Assembly (NCBI GenBank): GCA_965250225.1
Contig: CBDFNQ010000037.1
Span: 186,001 to 250,000 of the forward strand
Reading direction: 5' to 3'
Source of the DNA: CBDEUK01 sp965250225
GTDB taxonomy: Bacteria > Pseudomonadota > Gammaproteobacteria > Eutrophobiales > Eutrophobiaceae
DNA: 64,000 nucleotides
Shown piece by piece: positions 8,187 through 17,362 of this stretch (positions are counted from its first letter, which is position 1; each line of letters begins with the position of its first letter). Below the pieces are notes generated by a model. It was not told where the DNA came from. It saw nothing but the letters and a program-made list of their open reading frames with translations, and searched no databases. The position numbers and the translations under genes are program-made.

Positions 8187-8441
8187 TCAGCTCTGTATTT
8201 TCGCCTCAAGTCCAACATTGGGCATGAAACGCGGATGTATCTTTTTAACCATCGGGCCTATTCTGGGGTGGTTAAATAAGCGTTGAATATAACAGCGATC
8301 GGCCCAGGCAAAACACCAGGCTGAAGCAATCAGGAAACAGGTGGTTGGCATTAAGGGAACAAATATACCGATGATCCCAAGGAGTATTGAGAAGCAACCT
8401 AATGCAAGGTATGTGTATTTGCGTAGATTCTGTTTATTCAT
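8187..8441 (-). CDS. YbaN-family inner membrane protein (DUF454), short
   Basis: An 84-residue protein matching the N-terminal two-thirds of DUF454/YbaN: ALGCFSILLGIIGIFVPLMPTTCFLIASAWCFA, then NHPRIGPMVKKIHP. Typical members have about 125 residues with two more hydrophobic segments at the end; this one stops after the first hydrophobic hairpin. It may be a natural short form or a truncated gene. Function is unknown across the family. Confidence 0.7.
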   Translation of the reverse strand: MNKQNLRKYTYLALGCFSILLGIIGIFVPLMPTTCFLIASAWCFAWADRCYIQRLFNHPRIGPMVKKIHPRFMPNVGLEAKIQS

Positions 8442-8542
8442 TAGGTCTTTATCGGCCGATTTTAAAAAACTTTAGTAAAATATCTGTTATCGAATTGTTA
8501 TGATGGTCGGCTGTGTTGAATTAGAAAAAAGAGGAGTAAGTT

Positions 8543-9109
8543 GTGCCTAAAGCCAGTGATCTAAAACGCGGCATGGTCGTAGATATTAATGGAGCACCCC
8601 ACGCGGTAAAACAAGTAGACACAAGAAGTCCCTCATCGCGAGGTGCGTCAACCTTGTATAAGGTGCGGTTTAATAATTTACAAACCAAGCAGAAACTTGA
8701 CCAATCGTTGAAAGGTGATGATTTTTTTAAGGAAGCTGATTGTGTTCGTGTCCCGGTACAGTTTTCCTATGTCGATGGTGATATTTTTGCTTTTATGAAT
8801 ACGGAAGATTTTAGCCAGTATGAATTACACGCTGATCTTCTTGATGGCCAGTTAGAGTTTTTGACTGAAGGGCTAGAAGGAATGGTAGCTCTATTACTCG
8901 ATGATGTGGTTATCAGTATTGAATTGCCACAATCGGTGAATCTTGAAATCATTGAAACGGCACCGGGAATAAAAAGCGCGAGTGCTTCAGCCCGGACCAA
9001 ACCGGCAACATTATCAACCGGTCTTGAAGTGCAGATACCAGAATATCTTGAGACAGGTGAAATTATCAGGATTAATACGGCAAACAAACAATTTATGTCA
9101 AGGGCTTAA
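8543..9109 (+). CDS. yeiP: Elongation factor P-like protein (EfpL/YeiP)
   Basis: A 188-residue cytoplasmic factor with the three-domain EF-P layout. The ribosome-facing loop reads SPSSRGAST with arginine at position 33, as in EfpL/YeiP, rather than the modifiable lysine of EF-P; this branch works without EpmA/EpmB modification and relieves ribosome stalling at proline-rich and other motifs. The C-terminal signature KSASASARTKPATLSTGLEVQ is intact. A GAGGAG ribosome binding site precedes the start. It is followed directly by the phosphatase gene, probably on one transcript. Confidence 0.93.
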   Translation: MPKASDLKRGMVVDINGAPHAVKQVDTRSPSSRGASTLYKVRFNNLQTKQKLDQSLKGDDFFKEADCVRVPVQFSYVDGDIFAFMNTEDFSQYELHADLLDGQLEFLTEGLEGMVALLLDDVVISIELPQSVNLEIIETAPGIKSASASARTKPATLSTGLEVQIPEYLETGEIIRINTANKQFMSRA

Positions 9110-9122
9110 GGTGTTTCTGAAA

Positions 9123-9641
9123 ATGTTTTTTCAGAATAAAAAATTATTTTCAAATGACAAGACTGGTGTCCTGTTTGTGTGTATGGGAAATATCTGCCGC
9201 TCGCCAGCGGGTGAAGGTGTGTTTAAACAGTATATTGAAGAGCAGGGTAAGAGCCATAAATTTTTCATTGATTCTGCAGGTACTATTGGTTCTCATGCAG
9301 GTCAACCAGCGGATCCTCGCATGGTCAAAGCGGCTGAATGCAGAGGTTATCAGCTTGATTCTTTAGCAAGAAAAGTAAACCGTAAGGATTTGAATGATTT
9401 TGATCTAGTATTGGCGATGGATTTTGATAACTTAATGTATCTATACACGGTTGCAAAGTCTGAACCGGATCATATTCGTTTGTTTGGTAGTTTTCTTGAT
9501 GGGGCACAGGGGAATGCGCGGGCTCGTTCAGTGCCGGATCCCTACAGTGGTGGTGCAGCGGGTTTTGAAACGGTATTGGATATGATTGAGGCTGCAACAC
9601 CAAAGATTTATCAGTACTGTAGCGAATCAATAAAAAAATAG
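9123..9641 (+). CDS. Low-molecular-weight protein tyrosine phosphatase
   Basis: The P-loop VCMGNICRSPAGEG contains the nucleophile C20 and R26 of the CxxxxxR(S/T) motif, and the general-acid loop SVPDPYSGG is near the C-terminus, so the catalytic set is complete. With the ATG at 9123 the protein has 172 residues; an in-frame GTG at 9111 is an alternative with a slightly better spaced AAGGG site. Such enzymes dephosphorylate tyrosine on proteins or act on small substrates; no tyrosine kinase or capsule genes are nearby to assign a partner. Confidence 0.9.
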   Translation: MFFQNKKLFSNDKTGVLFVCMGNICRSPAGEGVFKQYIEEQGKSHKFFIDSAGTIGSHAGQPADPRMVKAAECRGYQLDSLARKVNRKDLNDFDLVLAMDFDNLMYLYTVAKSEPDHIRLFGSFLDGAQGNARARSVPDPYSGGAAGFETVLDMIEAATPKIYQYCSESIKK

Positions 9642-9647
9642 ATACGG

Positions 9648-10160
9648 CTAGTTAGTGATCCATTGCTTATCAAATTTTTGCTTTTCTTTGTTCCAGTAAA
9701 ATAATGCCTTATGGCCACCCATTCTAAAATGCCAGATGCCAGGTAATTTGGTTCCGAATTCTGCGGTTTCGTATTCATCGCACTGCCATTGACCTTTCCC
9801 ACAGGCTGTCATGTAATTTTTTGCTTCAGCCAGATCGACGCCCATCGCCAAACTAACATTTGAATAATCAGGGCCCCAATCTATCTTTTCAAGCACTGAC
9901 CATTCAAAACCGTTTTCACCCGATAGATAGACCAGTAAGCCCTCACCACTAAAATAAGTGCTCTTAAATAAACGAGCTACATCATTAACACCATCACCGT
10001 TAAAATCTGCTTCTACACGGGTGAATTGACTCGGTGATTTTTTTCTCAATGCGTTGCTGGATAATTCGGGTCCGTTTGCCGGACGCCAGCCATCAGGGAC
10101 ATCTTGTGCTGAGATAGAAAATGACAATGATAAAGCCAGAAGCAGGATACAGGTGCGCAT
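9648..10160 (-). CDS. Hypothetical exported protein with one calcium-type repeat
   Basis: A 170-residue protein with a signal peptide (TCILLLALSLSFSISAQ). Residues about 48-60 read VEADFNGDGVNDVARL, the DxNxDGxxD pattern of VCBS/FG-GAP calcium-binding repeats, here single. No family recognised. It is convergent with the phosphatase gene with only six bases between stops, and a GAGGAA site precedes the start. Confidence 0.6.
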   Translation of the reverse strand: MRTCILLLALSLSFSISAQDVPDGWRPANGPELSSNALRKKSPSQFTRVEADFNGDGVNDVARLFKSTYFSGEGLLVYLSGENGFEWSVLEKIDWGPDYSNVSLAMGVDLAEAKNYMTACGKGQWQCDEYETAEFGTKLPGIWHFRMGGHKALFYWNKEKQKFDKQWITN

Positions 10161-10279
10161 GATAATTTCCTCAAGGCAAATAACATGGGTAATGAATCTA
10201 TTGCCAATAAGTGTTACAGATAATTGAAAATGATAGCGTGATATTGAACACAGATCATGAAATTTATAGCATAAAATGC

Positions 10280-10687
10280 TTAGTTCATGATCAAAGGGCC
10301 GGACATAATAGTTTGGTTATTGTGTTTGATTTCGACGATCATGCCTTCATGTGGTTCGGCTTGGTCGAATTTTTCATGAATTCGTAGCTTTGAATTCGCA
10401 GTTGTTTCCATGGATAAATCCAGGATTTTTTTATTGTCCAAAAATAGTTCCAAAGCTTCGTTTACATATGGGATTTCAAGTTGTAATTCAATATCAATAC
10501 TACCTTTGGCTTTTTTATAGTATTCAATTTCTATCTCACCTCGGCCAATATCTTCTTTGAATGGAAATTTGACTTCGTATTCCCAAAGTTGTTTGTCGCC
10601 AAAAAGAAAGAGGATAAAAACCCCCAGAATAATCCAGACAAAAAAAGGTATCGTCTGAATAACTTCAATGATTGGATTGATGTCCAT
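10280..10687 (-). CDS. Hypothetical single-pass membrane protein
   Basis: A 135-residue protein with one N-terminal transmembrane segment (IPFFVWIILGVFILFLF, about 14-30). The rest is soluble, acidic and beta-rich, with the repeated theme IELQLEIPYVNEALELF. No family recognised. The neighbours on both sides are equally unknown small envelope proteins on the same strand. Confidence 0.55.
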   Translation of the reverse strand: MDINPIIEVIQTIPFFVWIILGVFILFLFGDKQLWEYEVKFPFKEDIGRGEIEIEYYKKAKGSIDIELQLEIPYVNEALELFLDNKKILDLSMETTANSKLRIHEKFDQAEPHEGMIVEIKHNNQTIMSGPLIMN

Positions 10688-10816
10688 AGTAAACTCTTAA
10701 AAATACGAATGTTGGTAGATTTTTTGTTTAGATTATTATGATATCTTTTTTGCCAGTTTAACAAATTGGCCTATCAAGAACTATGGAATATTTCAGGATA
10801 TCATAGGTATCGATAA

Positions 10817-11143
10817 CTACTTGGCATTATTGATTTTCTCAACAACGACATAGCCATAAATTTCATCAGCATAAGTTGGTTCGTTCATATATACGGATTT
10901 GATTGCCCAGCCTGTTGAAAGTAAAAAAGGCAGCACTTCGTCAGGATTGAATCGATATCTTGCTTTTTTCACGGCATTTGTCCGATACAAGGGATCTCCA
11001 TTCATTAATCTGGAGCTTGTTCCTACTATCAAAATTAATTTTTGCGTTTGATTGTCCTCAAGCGGATTGTTTCTTGCCATAGCATGAGGTTGAAAAACTA
11101 ACAATAGAGTGAGAAAAACAGCTAGATAATATTTGTTTTGCAA
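10817..11143 (-). CDS. Hypothetical exported protein, start uncertain
   Basis: The mature part is NNPLEDNQTQKLILIVGTSS with a C-terminal IYGYVVVEKIN, about 108 residues counted from a TTG at 11143, preceded by a hydrophobic signal segment (YYLAVFLTLLLVF, cut near AMA). A good ribosome binding site AGGTGAG is followed by an ATG in a different frame, so either the start is a weak TTG or one base was lost or gained near 11130. The same frame is also open to a TTG at 11170. No family recognised. Confidence 0.45.
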   Translation of the reverse strand: MQNKYYLAVFLTLLLVFQPHAMARNNPLEDNQTQKLILIVGTSSRLMNGDPLYRTNAVKKARYRFNPDEVLPFLLSTGWAIKSVYMNEPTYADEIYGYVVVEKINNAK

Positions 11144-11284
11144 GGGGGAGCATAACTCACCTGTATACAATCAGGGAACATTATTAATTGGTCTTCTACA
11201 TGTTATATAAGTTCAAACTCAACTGAGTATTATGCGGATTACTTAATACTGGTTACGTCAAAGATAAAGACATACTCTTGACTA

Positions 11285-11644
11285 TCAAAGGCGAACATCA
11301 TCTTTTTCTTGCCAGGGCGGGCTTACAATTGCAGCAAAGATCAACTCTACCTCGCCAGTATTTTCTATCCATTGGATCGCCTGGCTCGGAATAACCGCCA
11401 CATCACCCATTTTCAATAATTGATTATCATCATCGACATGTAACAAACCCTCACCGGAAAGAATATGATACGCCTCCGTTTGCTTAAGTTTGTGTTGATA
11501 ACTGCTTTTGCCGATTGCTACATGGGCAATAGCGATTGAATAAGGTAAATCTACAGAATCATTCTTTGGATGCAATAATTCCTGAATTTCGCAACCATCA
11601 TTGGCAATAAAACGGCTGCAGTTAGCCAATGTTTTTACAAACAT
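11285..11644 (-). CDS. Cupin-domain protein
   Basis: A 119-residue single-domain cupin. The first motif is represented by HKLKQTEAYHILSGEGLLHV and the second by LLKMGDVAVIPSQAIQWIENTG, so the usual metal-binding histidines and glutamate are partly kept (H and E in motif 1; the motif 2 histidine is replaced by glutamine). Catalytic or sensory role unknown. It is divergent from hemH with a 26-base gap between starts, so the two may share a control region. Confidence 0.7.
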   Translation of the reverse strand: MFVKTLANCSRFIANDGCEIQELLHPKNDSVDLPYSIAIAHVAIGKSSYQHKLKQTEAYHILSGEGLLHVDDDNQLLKMGDVAVIPSQAIQWIENTGEVELIFAAIVSPPWQEKDDVRL

Positions 11645-11670
11645 GTTTAAGTCCTATATAAAGTAAACTT

Positions 11671-12711
11671 ATGGCGAAGTATAAAGGTAAAGCTGATTCT
11701 AAACAGGGTTCTGAACCCTGTGCTGGTATTTTATTGGTCAATCTTGGCACACCAGATGCACCAACCCGATCAGCTCTGCGTCGTTATTTAAAAGAATTTT
11801 TATCTGATCCTCGTGTTATTGAATTACCGAAATTTATCTGGTGGTTTATATTAAATGGTTTTATTTTAAATACACGACCGGGAAAATCTGCCAGAGCATA
11901 TCAAAAAATCTGGACAGAAAATGGTTCTCCCTTGCTGGATTTTAGTCTTGGACAAACAAGTGCTGTACAAGCAAAGCTTCGTTCTCAGGTTAAAGGCAAG
12001 GCTATTGTTGAGCTGGCAATGCGTTATGGAAACCCATCCATTCAATCGGGTTTAGACAATTTGCGAGATCAGGGAGCTGAACGTTTACTGGTTTTTCCAT
12101 TGTATCCACAATATTCAGCAACAACGACTGCCTCTGTTTTTGATGCAGTTGCCGACGTGTTAAAAACCTGGCGTTTGTTACCGGAGCTGCGTGTTATCAA
12201 TCATTATAATGACCACCCAGCTTATATTGCTGCCCTGGTTGAGAGCATACGCAGACATTGGGCTGAGAATGGCAGGGCCGACAAATTATTGTTCTCGTTT
12301 CATGGGATACCTAAACATTATTCTGCAGCTGGCGATCCATATCATGACGAATGCGATAAAACGACTCGTCTTGTTGTTGAACAATTACAGTTGCAAGAGC
12401 ACGAATATCTACTGGCGTTTCAATCCCGTTTTGGATCGAAGGAATGGCTGCAGCCTTATACCGATGAAACATTAAGACAGTGGGCAACAGATGGGGTAAA
12501 TCATGTTCAGATTATTTGTCCAGGATTTTCTTCAGATTGTTTAGAGACAATGGAAGAGATCAATATTCAGAATCGCGATTTTTTTCTACAGGCTGGGGGC
12601 GAGGAGTATTCTTATATTCCGGCACTAAACGATCAGGCTGATCACATTGATGCCATATGTGAGATTATTTTACAACATGGTCAGGGTTGGCCAGAGTTCT
12701 CAGAAGAATAG
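11671..12711 (+). CDS. hemH: Ferrochelatase
   Basis: Inserts Fe(II) into protoporphyrin IX, the last step of protoheme synthesis. At 346 residues it has full length: LLVNLGTPDAPTRSALRRYL at the start, the catalytic histidine in LLFSFHGIPKHY, the DPYHDEC segment and the C-terminal CPGFSSDCLETMEEI. Found on the membrane-associated cytoplasmic face in other bacteria. It stands alone, divergent from a cupin gene, and is followed 15 bases after the stop by a near-palindrome that may act as terminator. Confidence 0.97.
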   Translation: MAKYKGKADSKQGSEPCAGILLVNLGTPDAPTRSALRRYLKEFLSDPRVIELPKFIWWFILNGFILNTRPGKSARAYQKIWTENGSPLLDFSLGQTSAVQAKLRSQVKGKAIVELAMRYGNPSIQSGLDNLRDQGAERLLVFPLYPQYSATTTASVFDAVADVLKTWRLLPELRVINHYNDHPAYIAALVESIRRHWAENGRADKLLFSFHGIPKHYSAAGDPYHDECDKTTRLVVEQLQLQEHEYLLAFQSRFGSKEWLQPYTDETLRQWATDGVNHVQIICPGFSSDCLETMEEINIQNRDFFLQAGGEEYSYIPALNDQADHIDAICEIILQHGQGWPEFSEE

Positions 12712-12725
12712 ATCTGAAATTAAAA

Positions 12726-12751
12726 CAGGGTCTGACTTAAGTCTGACACTG
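12726..12751. repeat. 26-bp near-palindrome, REP-like
   Basis: The centre GACTTAAGTC is a perfect palindrome and the arms pair with two mismatches (CAGGGTCT outward on the left, CTGACACTG on the right). It lies just after hemH between convergent genes. It could be a REP-type intergenic repeat or a weak terminator; no T-run follows. Confidence 0.4.
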
Positions 12752-12768
12752 TGTGTATATGATCTTTA

Positions 12769-13443
12769 TTATATCAGTGCTGTACCACCCATAAACAGGT
12801 GGATTATGCCAAAGGCCATTGCAACAAACCCCAGTACGTTTTGATTTTCCTTGAGTGTATCCATGAAAGTGGTCAGCTTTTCATGCTCGATAAAATTATC
12901 TATTCTATGTCTCGCTAATAAACCGCCACTTATGATACCAATAGCCTGAATCAGACCATCACCAATGATGGGTCTGAGCGTTACGATATCAAGAAACAGA
13001 TCGAACAGTGAAATCCCCACAGTAACAAGTCCGATCGTGCCAGCTAATGGCATCAGTTTTTCAACAATACTCTTAGCCGGCGGTATTTTATTGCCAGCCA
13101 ACAGTAAACCACCCAGGATAAGGACGACAGCGAGTACGATGCGAAACAGTATGTGCAATGGACTATTGGCTGCAGCGTCTTTTCTTGCCTCGCGCATGGC
13201 TTCTGCGGAAGAGATATTTACCTCAGCTATCTGTTCGGCCACCGTATTTTCTATTCTAGCCATTTCTTCTTCCATGGCTTTAGAGCGAGGTTTTTCATTT
13301 TCTGCCATCCTTACAGCTTCAGAATTAAACCAGGTAAAGCCATGATCAATGAAAAATCCATCGAGAATTTTGGCGTTGACATTGAATGAAAATAAAAAGA
13401 TCAAACCCAGACAAGCTGGAACAAGTCGTTTTAAGATGTTCAT
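12769..13443 (-). CDS. Hypothetical inner membrane protein
   Basis: A 224-residue protein with a signal peptide (LVPACLGLIFLFSFNVNA), a charged helical region rich in glutamate (about 45-90, predicted coiled-coil), then three or four transmembrane segments from about 95 to the end (LFRIVLAVVLILGGLLLAG, IGLVTVGISLFDLFLDIV, LIQAIGIISGGLLA, VLGFVAMAFGIIHLFMGG). No known family recognised. It neighbours mscL on the same strand but is separated by about 200 bases and a terminator. Confidence 0.6.
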   Translation of the reverse strand: MNILKRLVPACLGLIFLFSFNVNAKILDGFFIDHGFTWFNSEAVRMAENEKPRSKAMEEEMARIENTVAEQIAEVNISSAEAMREARKDAAANSPLHILFRIVLAVVLILGGLLLAGNKIPPAKSIVEKLMPLAGTIGLVTVGISLFDLFLDIVTLRPIIGDGLIQAIGIISGGLLARHRIDNFIEHEKLTTFMDTLKENQNVLGFVAMAFGIIHLFMGGTALI

Positions 13444-13591
13444 GAATATTCCCCAGAATTCATTTGGTGTAATTCAGGATTCGTTGATCCCATATGTTAA
13501 AGATACTAACATGAATAAAATATCACGGTAATAATACAAAGGGGTTAGTTCGGACGTTTTTTGTGATCTGTTATACTTTTTCTACTGCAAC

Positions 13592-13617
13592 AAAAAACCG
13601 GGATAAACCCGGGTTTT
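13592..13617 (-). terminator. Rho-independent terminator of mscL
   Basis: Stem CCGGG/CCCGG with flanking A/T pairs and, read on the minus strand, a run of six T residues. It lies about 30 bases after the mscL stop. Confidence 0.75.
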
Positions 13618-13645
13618 GTAATAATTTTATACTTGCGAATAAAAT

Positions 13646-14044
13646 TTATTTCTTCAATAAATCACGAATTTCAGTGAGCAGAACTTCTTCATTCGAAGGC
13701 TTGGGTGGCTCAGCTGGCGCTTCTTCCTCTTTCTTCTTTAGTGAATTCATGACCTTCACCGCCATAAAGATTGCTAAAGCTACGATCAGAAAATTAATCA
13801 TTGTTTGAATAAAGGATCCGTAATTTATCGTAACGGCAGGTGTTTCACCAACGGCTTCTTGAAGTGTCATGGCAAGATCACCAAAATTCACCCCACCTAT
13901 TAGTACACCTATTGGAGGCATAATAATGTCATTGACGAAAGACGATACAATTTTACCAAAAGCCACACCAATAATAATACCAACTGCCATATCGACGACG
14001 TTGCCTTTGATCGCAAATTCTTTAAATTCCTGCATCATGCTCAT
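13646..14044 (-). CDS. mscL: Large-conductance mechanosensitive channel
   Basis: Inner-membrane pentameric valve that opens under osmotic downshock. 132 residues with the family layout: amphipathic start FKEFAIKGNVVDMAVGIIIG, pore helix TM1 with AFGKIVSSFVND, periplasmic loop, TM2 (FLIVALAIFMAVKVMN) and a charged C-terminal helix ending LLTEIRDLLKK. Monocistronic, with its own terminator. Together with the MscS-type channel 550 bases upstream it gives two emergency valves in one neighbourhood. Confidence 0.96.
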   Translation of the reverse strand: MSMMQEFKEFAIKGNVVDMAVGIIIGVAFGKIVSSFVNDIIMPPIGVLIGGVNFGDLAMTLQEAVGETPAVTINYGSFIQTMINFLIVALAIFMAVKVMNSLKKKEEEAPAEPPKPSNEEVLLTEIRDLLKK

Positions 14045-14133
14045 ATTATTTCTCCACTAAAAATTATGTAACGAGTGTTTAAGTGTTATGTCTTAGAGAT
14101 TTAGAATATATCATGATATTTCGTAGGTATGCA

Positions 14134-14550
14134 CTATTCCCCGTATAAGGTAATGATAATTTTACGTTCATACCCATGATGTCTGTGTTCCCAAAGATAG
14201 ATCCCCTGCCAGGTGCCTAATAAACAATGCCCGTTGTTGAGAGGAATAGTGATACTGCTTTCCGTCAGTGTTGTTCGGATGTGAGCAGGCATATCGTCTG
14301 GCCCTTCTGTGTTATGCAAGTATGTTGGGTCACCATCGACAGCAATCCTGGACATAAAGTTTTCAAGATCAGCTCTCACCGTGGGGTCTGCGTTTTCACA
14401 CAGTATCAAAGACGCACTAGTGTGTTGAATAAAAAGATTGCACAACCCAGATACTATGTTTGACGATTGAATAATGGAATGAACCTGATCGGTTATCTCT
14501 TGCGTGCCACGGCCATTTGTTTTTATCCGCAATTCTTGTTGAATGACCAT
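14134..14550 (-). CDS. yjbQ: YjbQ family protein (UPF0047)
   Basis: A 138-residue protein of the UPF0047 family, recognised by GLCNLFIQHTSASLILCENADP (split across the conserved active-site histidine), EGPDDMPAHIRTTL and the C-terminal GTWQGIYLWEHRHH. Members have weak thiamine-phosphate synthase activity in vitro and form trimers; the physiological role is not settled. It lies between the two mechanosensitive channel genes on the same strand, without overlap. Confidence 0.9.
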   Translation of the reverse strand: MVIQQELRIKTNGRGTQEITDQVHSIIQSSNIVSGLCNLFIQHTSASLILCENADPTVRADLENFMSRIAVDGDPTYLHNTEGPDDMPAHIRTTLTESSITIPLNNGHCLLGTWQGIYLWEHRHHGYERKIIITLYGE

Positions 14551-14589
14551 GATATATTATTGAGCCATTATGCTAGCCAGTTTAGCGGA

Positions 14590-15900
14590 TTACGTTTCCT
14601 GATTAAGAAGTTTGACTTCACGTTGCGGGAATGGAATTTCAATATTATTTTCCTTAAAGGCATCCCAGATCATCAAGAGTAAATCTGCTCCTACACGATT
14701 CTTGCCATCATCAATCCCTTCCATCCAGAATTCGACAAGAATATTAATACCAGAATCACCGAAGCTGCTGATTTCAGCATCAGGCCTTTCTTCAACGGTA
14801 GCATCTGAACCCGAAAGTACCTGAGAGTGGCTGGCAACGGTTGTTTTAACGATCTCGATCATTTTGTGTATATCGGTTTTGTAGGCGACCGAGAATTCAA
14901 GATCATAACGTTGTTTGACGTTTTTATGTGTCCAGTTGGTAAACGCGGTGGTTATGAATTGTTCGTTCGGCACCATAATGGATTTGCCATCAAAGGTTTC
15001 GACGGTGGCTGAACGCATGTTTAATTCACATAATATTCCAGTTCGACCGTCTTCCAATTCGATGTAGTCGCCAACCTTTAACGACCGATCAAGCAATATG
15101 ATAATGCCGGATATAAAATTCGCTGCGATCTGTTGTAAACCAAAACCTATACCAACACCCAGGGCGCCACCAAATACAGCCAGCGTGGTGAGATTGATCC
15201 CAACGATTTGCAATAGCAGCATGAACAGGATAATAAAAAGAATCAGCTCGAATAATTTTGCGAAAACCTCGCGTGTACCGGTATCCAGATTTCGTTGATT
15301 GCGAATGACCTGTTGCCCTGCCGAATTAGAGATGCGACCTAACCAGAACAACACACTACCAAAGATCAATACCCGTGCGAGCACATAGGCTGAGAGATTG
15401 ATATTGCCGACCTGAAAAGAGATGCTATCGAGAAAACCAGTGACATTATCGAGCCAGCCAAAGACATGTAAGGTGGCGAGTGGGATACCGATCCATCGAC
15501 ACAGGGCATTGATAAAGTGATCTTTAATAAATCGTTTGATGATCTTAAAGAGTAAAAAGATAACTGCCAGGCTTTGCGCGATGCGTACCAGCCAGCTTTG
15601 CCCTACCGTTTCGATACAAACTTCAATAGCAACGGACATGAGCAGGATGGTGAAGAGAGGGAATAGCAGATCCTTACTATCAAAGAGAAATTTTCGAATA
15701 ATTAGGAAAGGATCTGTTCCGGGTTCGGTTTTTAATATCGGGATGCGTTTTTTCAGGATATAGGCAAGAGCACTTGCTAGAACGATGGCAATAATAATCG
15801 AGGCAATCTGGGCATAAAATTTAGGGCTGGTGCTCCATTGTGCAAGAATCTCCAGCAGTTCAAATGATTGTGCTTTTACTGTTTCGATATTGATGTTCAT
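14590..15900 (-). CDS. MscS-family mechanosensitive channel
   Basis: A 436-residue channel with extra N-terminal membrane helices: hydrophobic segments at about 28-47, 73-93, 108-125, 168-190 and 213-236, then the conserved pore helix region LTTLAVFGGALGVGIGFGLQ and the beta domain with GDYIELEDGRTGIL and VPNEQFITTAFTNWT. The C-terminal alpha/beta cage follows. It is longer than E. coli MscS (286) and closer to the medium-size MscS-like group. Responds to membrane tension; ion preference is not readable. Confidence 0.9.
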   Translation of the reverse strand: MNINIETVKAQSFELLEILAQWSTSPKFYAQIASIIIAIVLASALAYILKKRIPILKTEPGTDPFLIIRKFLFDSKDLLFPLFTILLMSVAIEVCIETVGQSWLVRIAQSLAVIFLLFKIIKRFIKDHFINALCRWIGIPLATLHVFGWLDNVTGFLDSISFQVGNINLSAYVLARVLIFGSVLFWLGRISNSAGQQVIRNQRNLDTGTREVFAKLFELILFIILFMLLLQIVGINLTTLAVFGGALGVGIGFGLQQIAANFISGIIILLDRSLKVGDYIELEDGRTGILCELNMRSATVETFDGKSIMVPNEQFITTAFTNWTHKNVKQRYDLEFSVAYKTDIHKMIEIVKTTVASHSQVLSGSDATVEERPDAEISSFGDSGINILVEFWMEGIDDGKNRVGADLLLMIWDAFKENNIEIPFPQREVKLLNQET

Positions 15901-15928
15901 GATTGTTCCTTATGAATATATACAAACG

Positions 15929-17263
15929 TTATTCACCAGCTATGGTCATGTTCTCGATCAATACTGATCCGGTGAGAATATTTCCACGTTTGTCGATGTC
16001 ATTGCCAATTTCCAGAATCTGTTGATACATCTCTTTTAAATTACCAGCGACAGTAATTTCTTCAACCGGGAATTGCAATTCACCGTTTTCAACCCAGTAG
16101 CCTGAGGCGCCACGTGAATAATCACCGGTAACCTGATTGACCCCAAAGCCAATCATGTCGGTGATAAACAAACCAGTGTCCATTTTTTTAATCATGGCCT
16201 GTTGATCAAGATTGCCCGGTTCAATTTGTAAATTATGTACGCCGCCAGCGTTTCCTGTAGGCTGCATGTCGAGTTTACGTGCGGAATAAGCACTCATTAT
16301 GTAAGTCTGCAAGATGCCGTCTTTTATGATGTCTTTTGGATTGGTTGTAACGCCATCGTTATCAAACGGTGCGCTACCCATGCCTTTATTGATGTGCGGT
16401 TGTTCATGAATGTGTATGAATTCCGGAAACAGTTGCTGGCCCAGGGTGTCCTGTAAAAAACTTGCCTTGCGGTATAGTGCACTACCAGAAATGGCGGACA
16501 GCATGGCTGAAAAGAGTCCGCTGGCTACTGGTGCTTCAAATAATATCGGACATTGACGGGTTGATAATTTTTTTGCGCCGAGTTTCGCCAGCGTTCTTCT
16601 GGCTGCTTCTTCACCTATTAGTTTGCCGCTTTGTAGATCCTCTGCCGCCCGTGCCTTGCTGTACCAGCCATCTCTTTGCATGCCGTTTGTATCTTCTGCG
16701 ATCATGGTGCAGTCGAGAAGGTGACTGGACCATTCCCAGCCGCCGATAAACCCATGGCTATTGCCATAGATATGTTGGCCGGAATAACTGCTGACGACGC
16801 AACCATCTGAGTTATTAATACGCTTATCGGTATCTCTGGCGGCAGATTCACATTCGATTGCCAGCTCTGTAGCCGCCTCGGCGGAGATATCCCAGGGATG
16901 ATTTAGATCGAGATCGGGAATGTCTTTTGCCATTAATTCTGCATCGGCTAGACCCGCAGCCTGGTCTTCACTGGTATAGCGAGCAATATCACAGGCAGCC
17001 CTGACAGTGTCTTTAATAGCCTGGTCACTCAAATCAGAACTGCTGGCATTGCCTTTTTTCTTTCCAATATAAACGGTTACGCCGAGACCTTTCTCTCGCT
17101 CGTGTTCTACCTTTTCCAGTTCGCCTAAACGCACTGTGACAGAAAGCCCAGCGCCTGTTCCTATATCTGCTTCGGCTGAACTTGCACCTTGATGCTTTGC
17201 TTCTTCAAGAATTTGTAGTACCCGTTTTTTTAGCACTTCGTTGTTATTATCAGTATTCGACAC
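15929..17263 (-). CDS. pmbA: PmbA/TldE metallopeptidase subunit
   Basis: The start is taken as a GTG at 17263 preceded by AGGGA; the frame extends 21 codons further but without family similarity. This gives 444 residues, close to the 450 of E. coli. PmbA (TldE) pairs with TldD, which carries the metal site, to process peptides such as microcins and degrade CcdA. Recognised by RVQ-like N-terminus with ADIGTGAGLSVTVR, GSALYRKASFLQDTLGQ and GFGVNQVTGDYSRGASGYWVENGE (the last split from its flanks here). tldD is not in the window. Divergent from uvrD. Confidence 0.92.
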   Translation of the reverse strand: MSNTDNNNEVLKKRVLQILEEAKHQGASSAEADIGTGAGLSVTVRLGELEKVEHEREKGLGVTVYIGKKKGNASSSDLSDQAIKDTVRAACDIARYTSEDQAAGLADAELMAKDIPDLDLNHPWDISAEAATELAIECESAARDTDKRINNSDGCVVSSYSGQHIYGNSHGFIGGWEWSSHLLDCTMIAEDTNGMQRDGWYSKARAAEDLQSGKLIGEEAARRTLAKLGAKKLSTRQCPILFEAPVASGLFSAMLSAISGSALYRKASFLQDTLGQQLFPEFIHIHEQPHINKGMGSAPFDNDGVTTNPKDIIKDGILQTYIMSAYSARKLDMQPTGNAGGVHNLQIEPGNLDQQAMIKKMDTGLFITDMIGFGVNQVTGDYSRGASGYWVENGELQFPVEEITVAGNLKEMYQQILEIGNDIDKRGNILTGSVLIENMTIAGE

Positions 17264-17362
17264 GATGGATTCCCTAAAAATTTCTGTAATTCTAACATTA
17301 CTGTTGTTGTTTGATGAGAAAATCAATCGTCGATGAAAAACAGCATGTGTTAAAATCCGCTG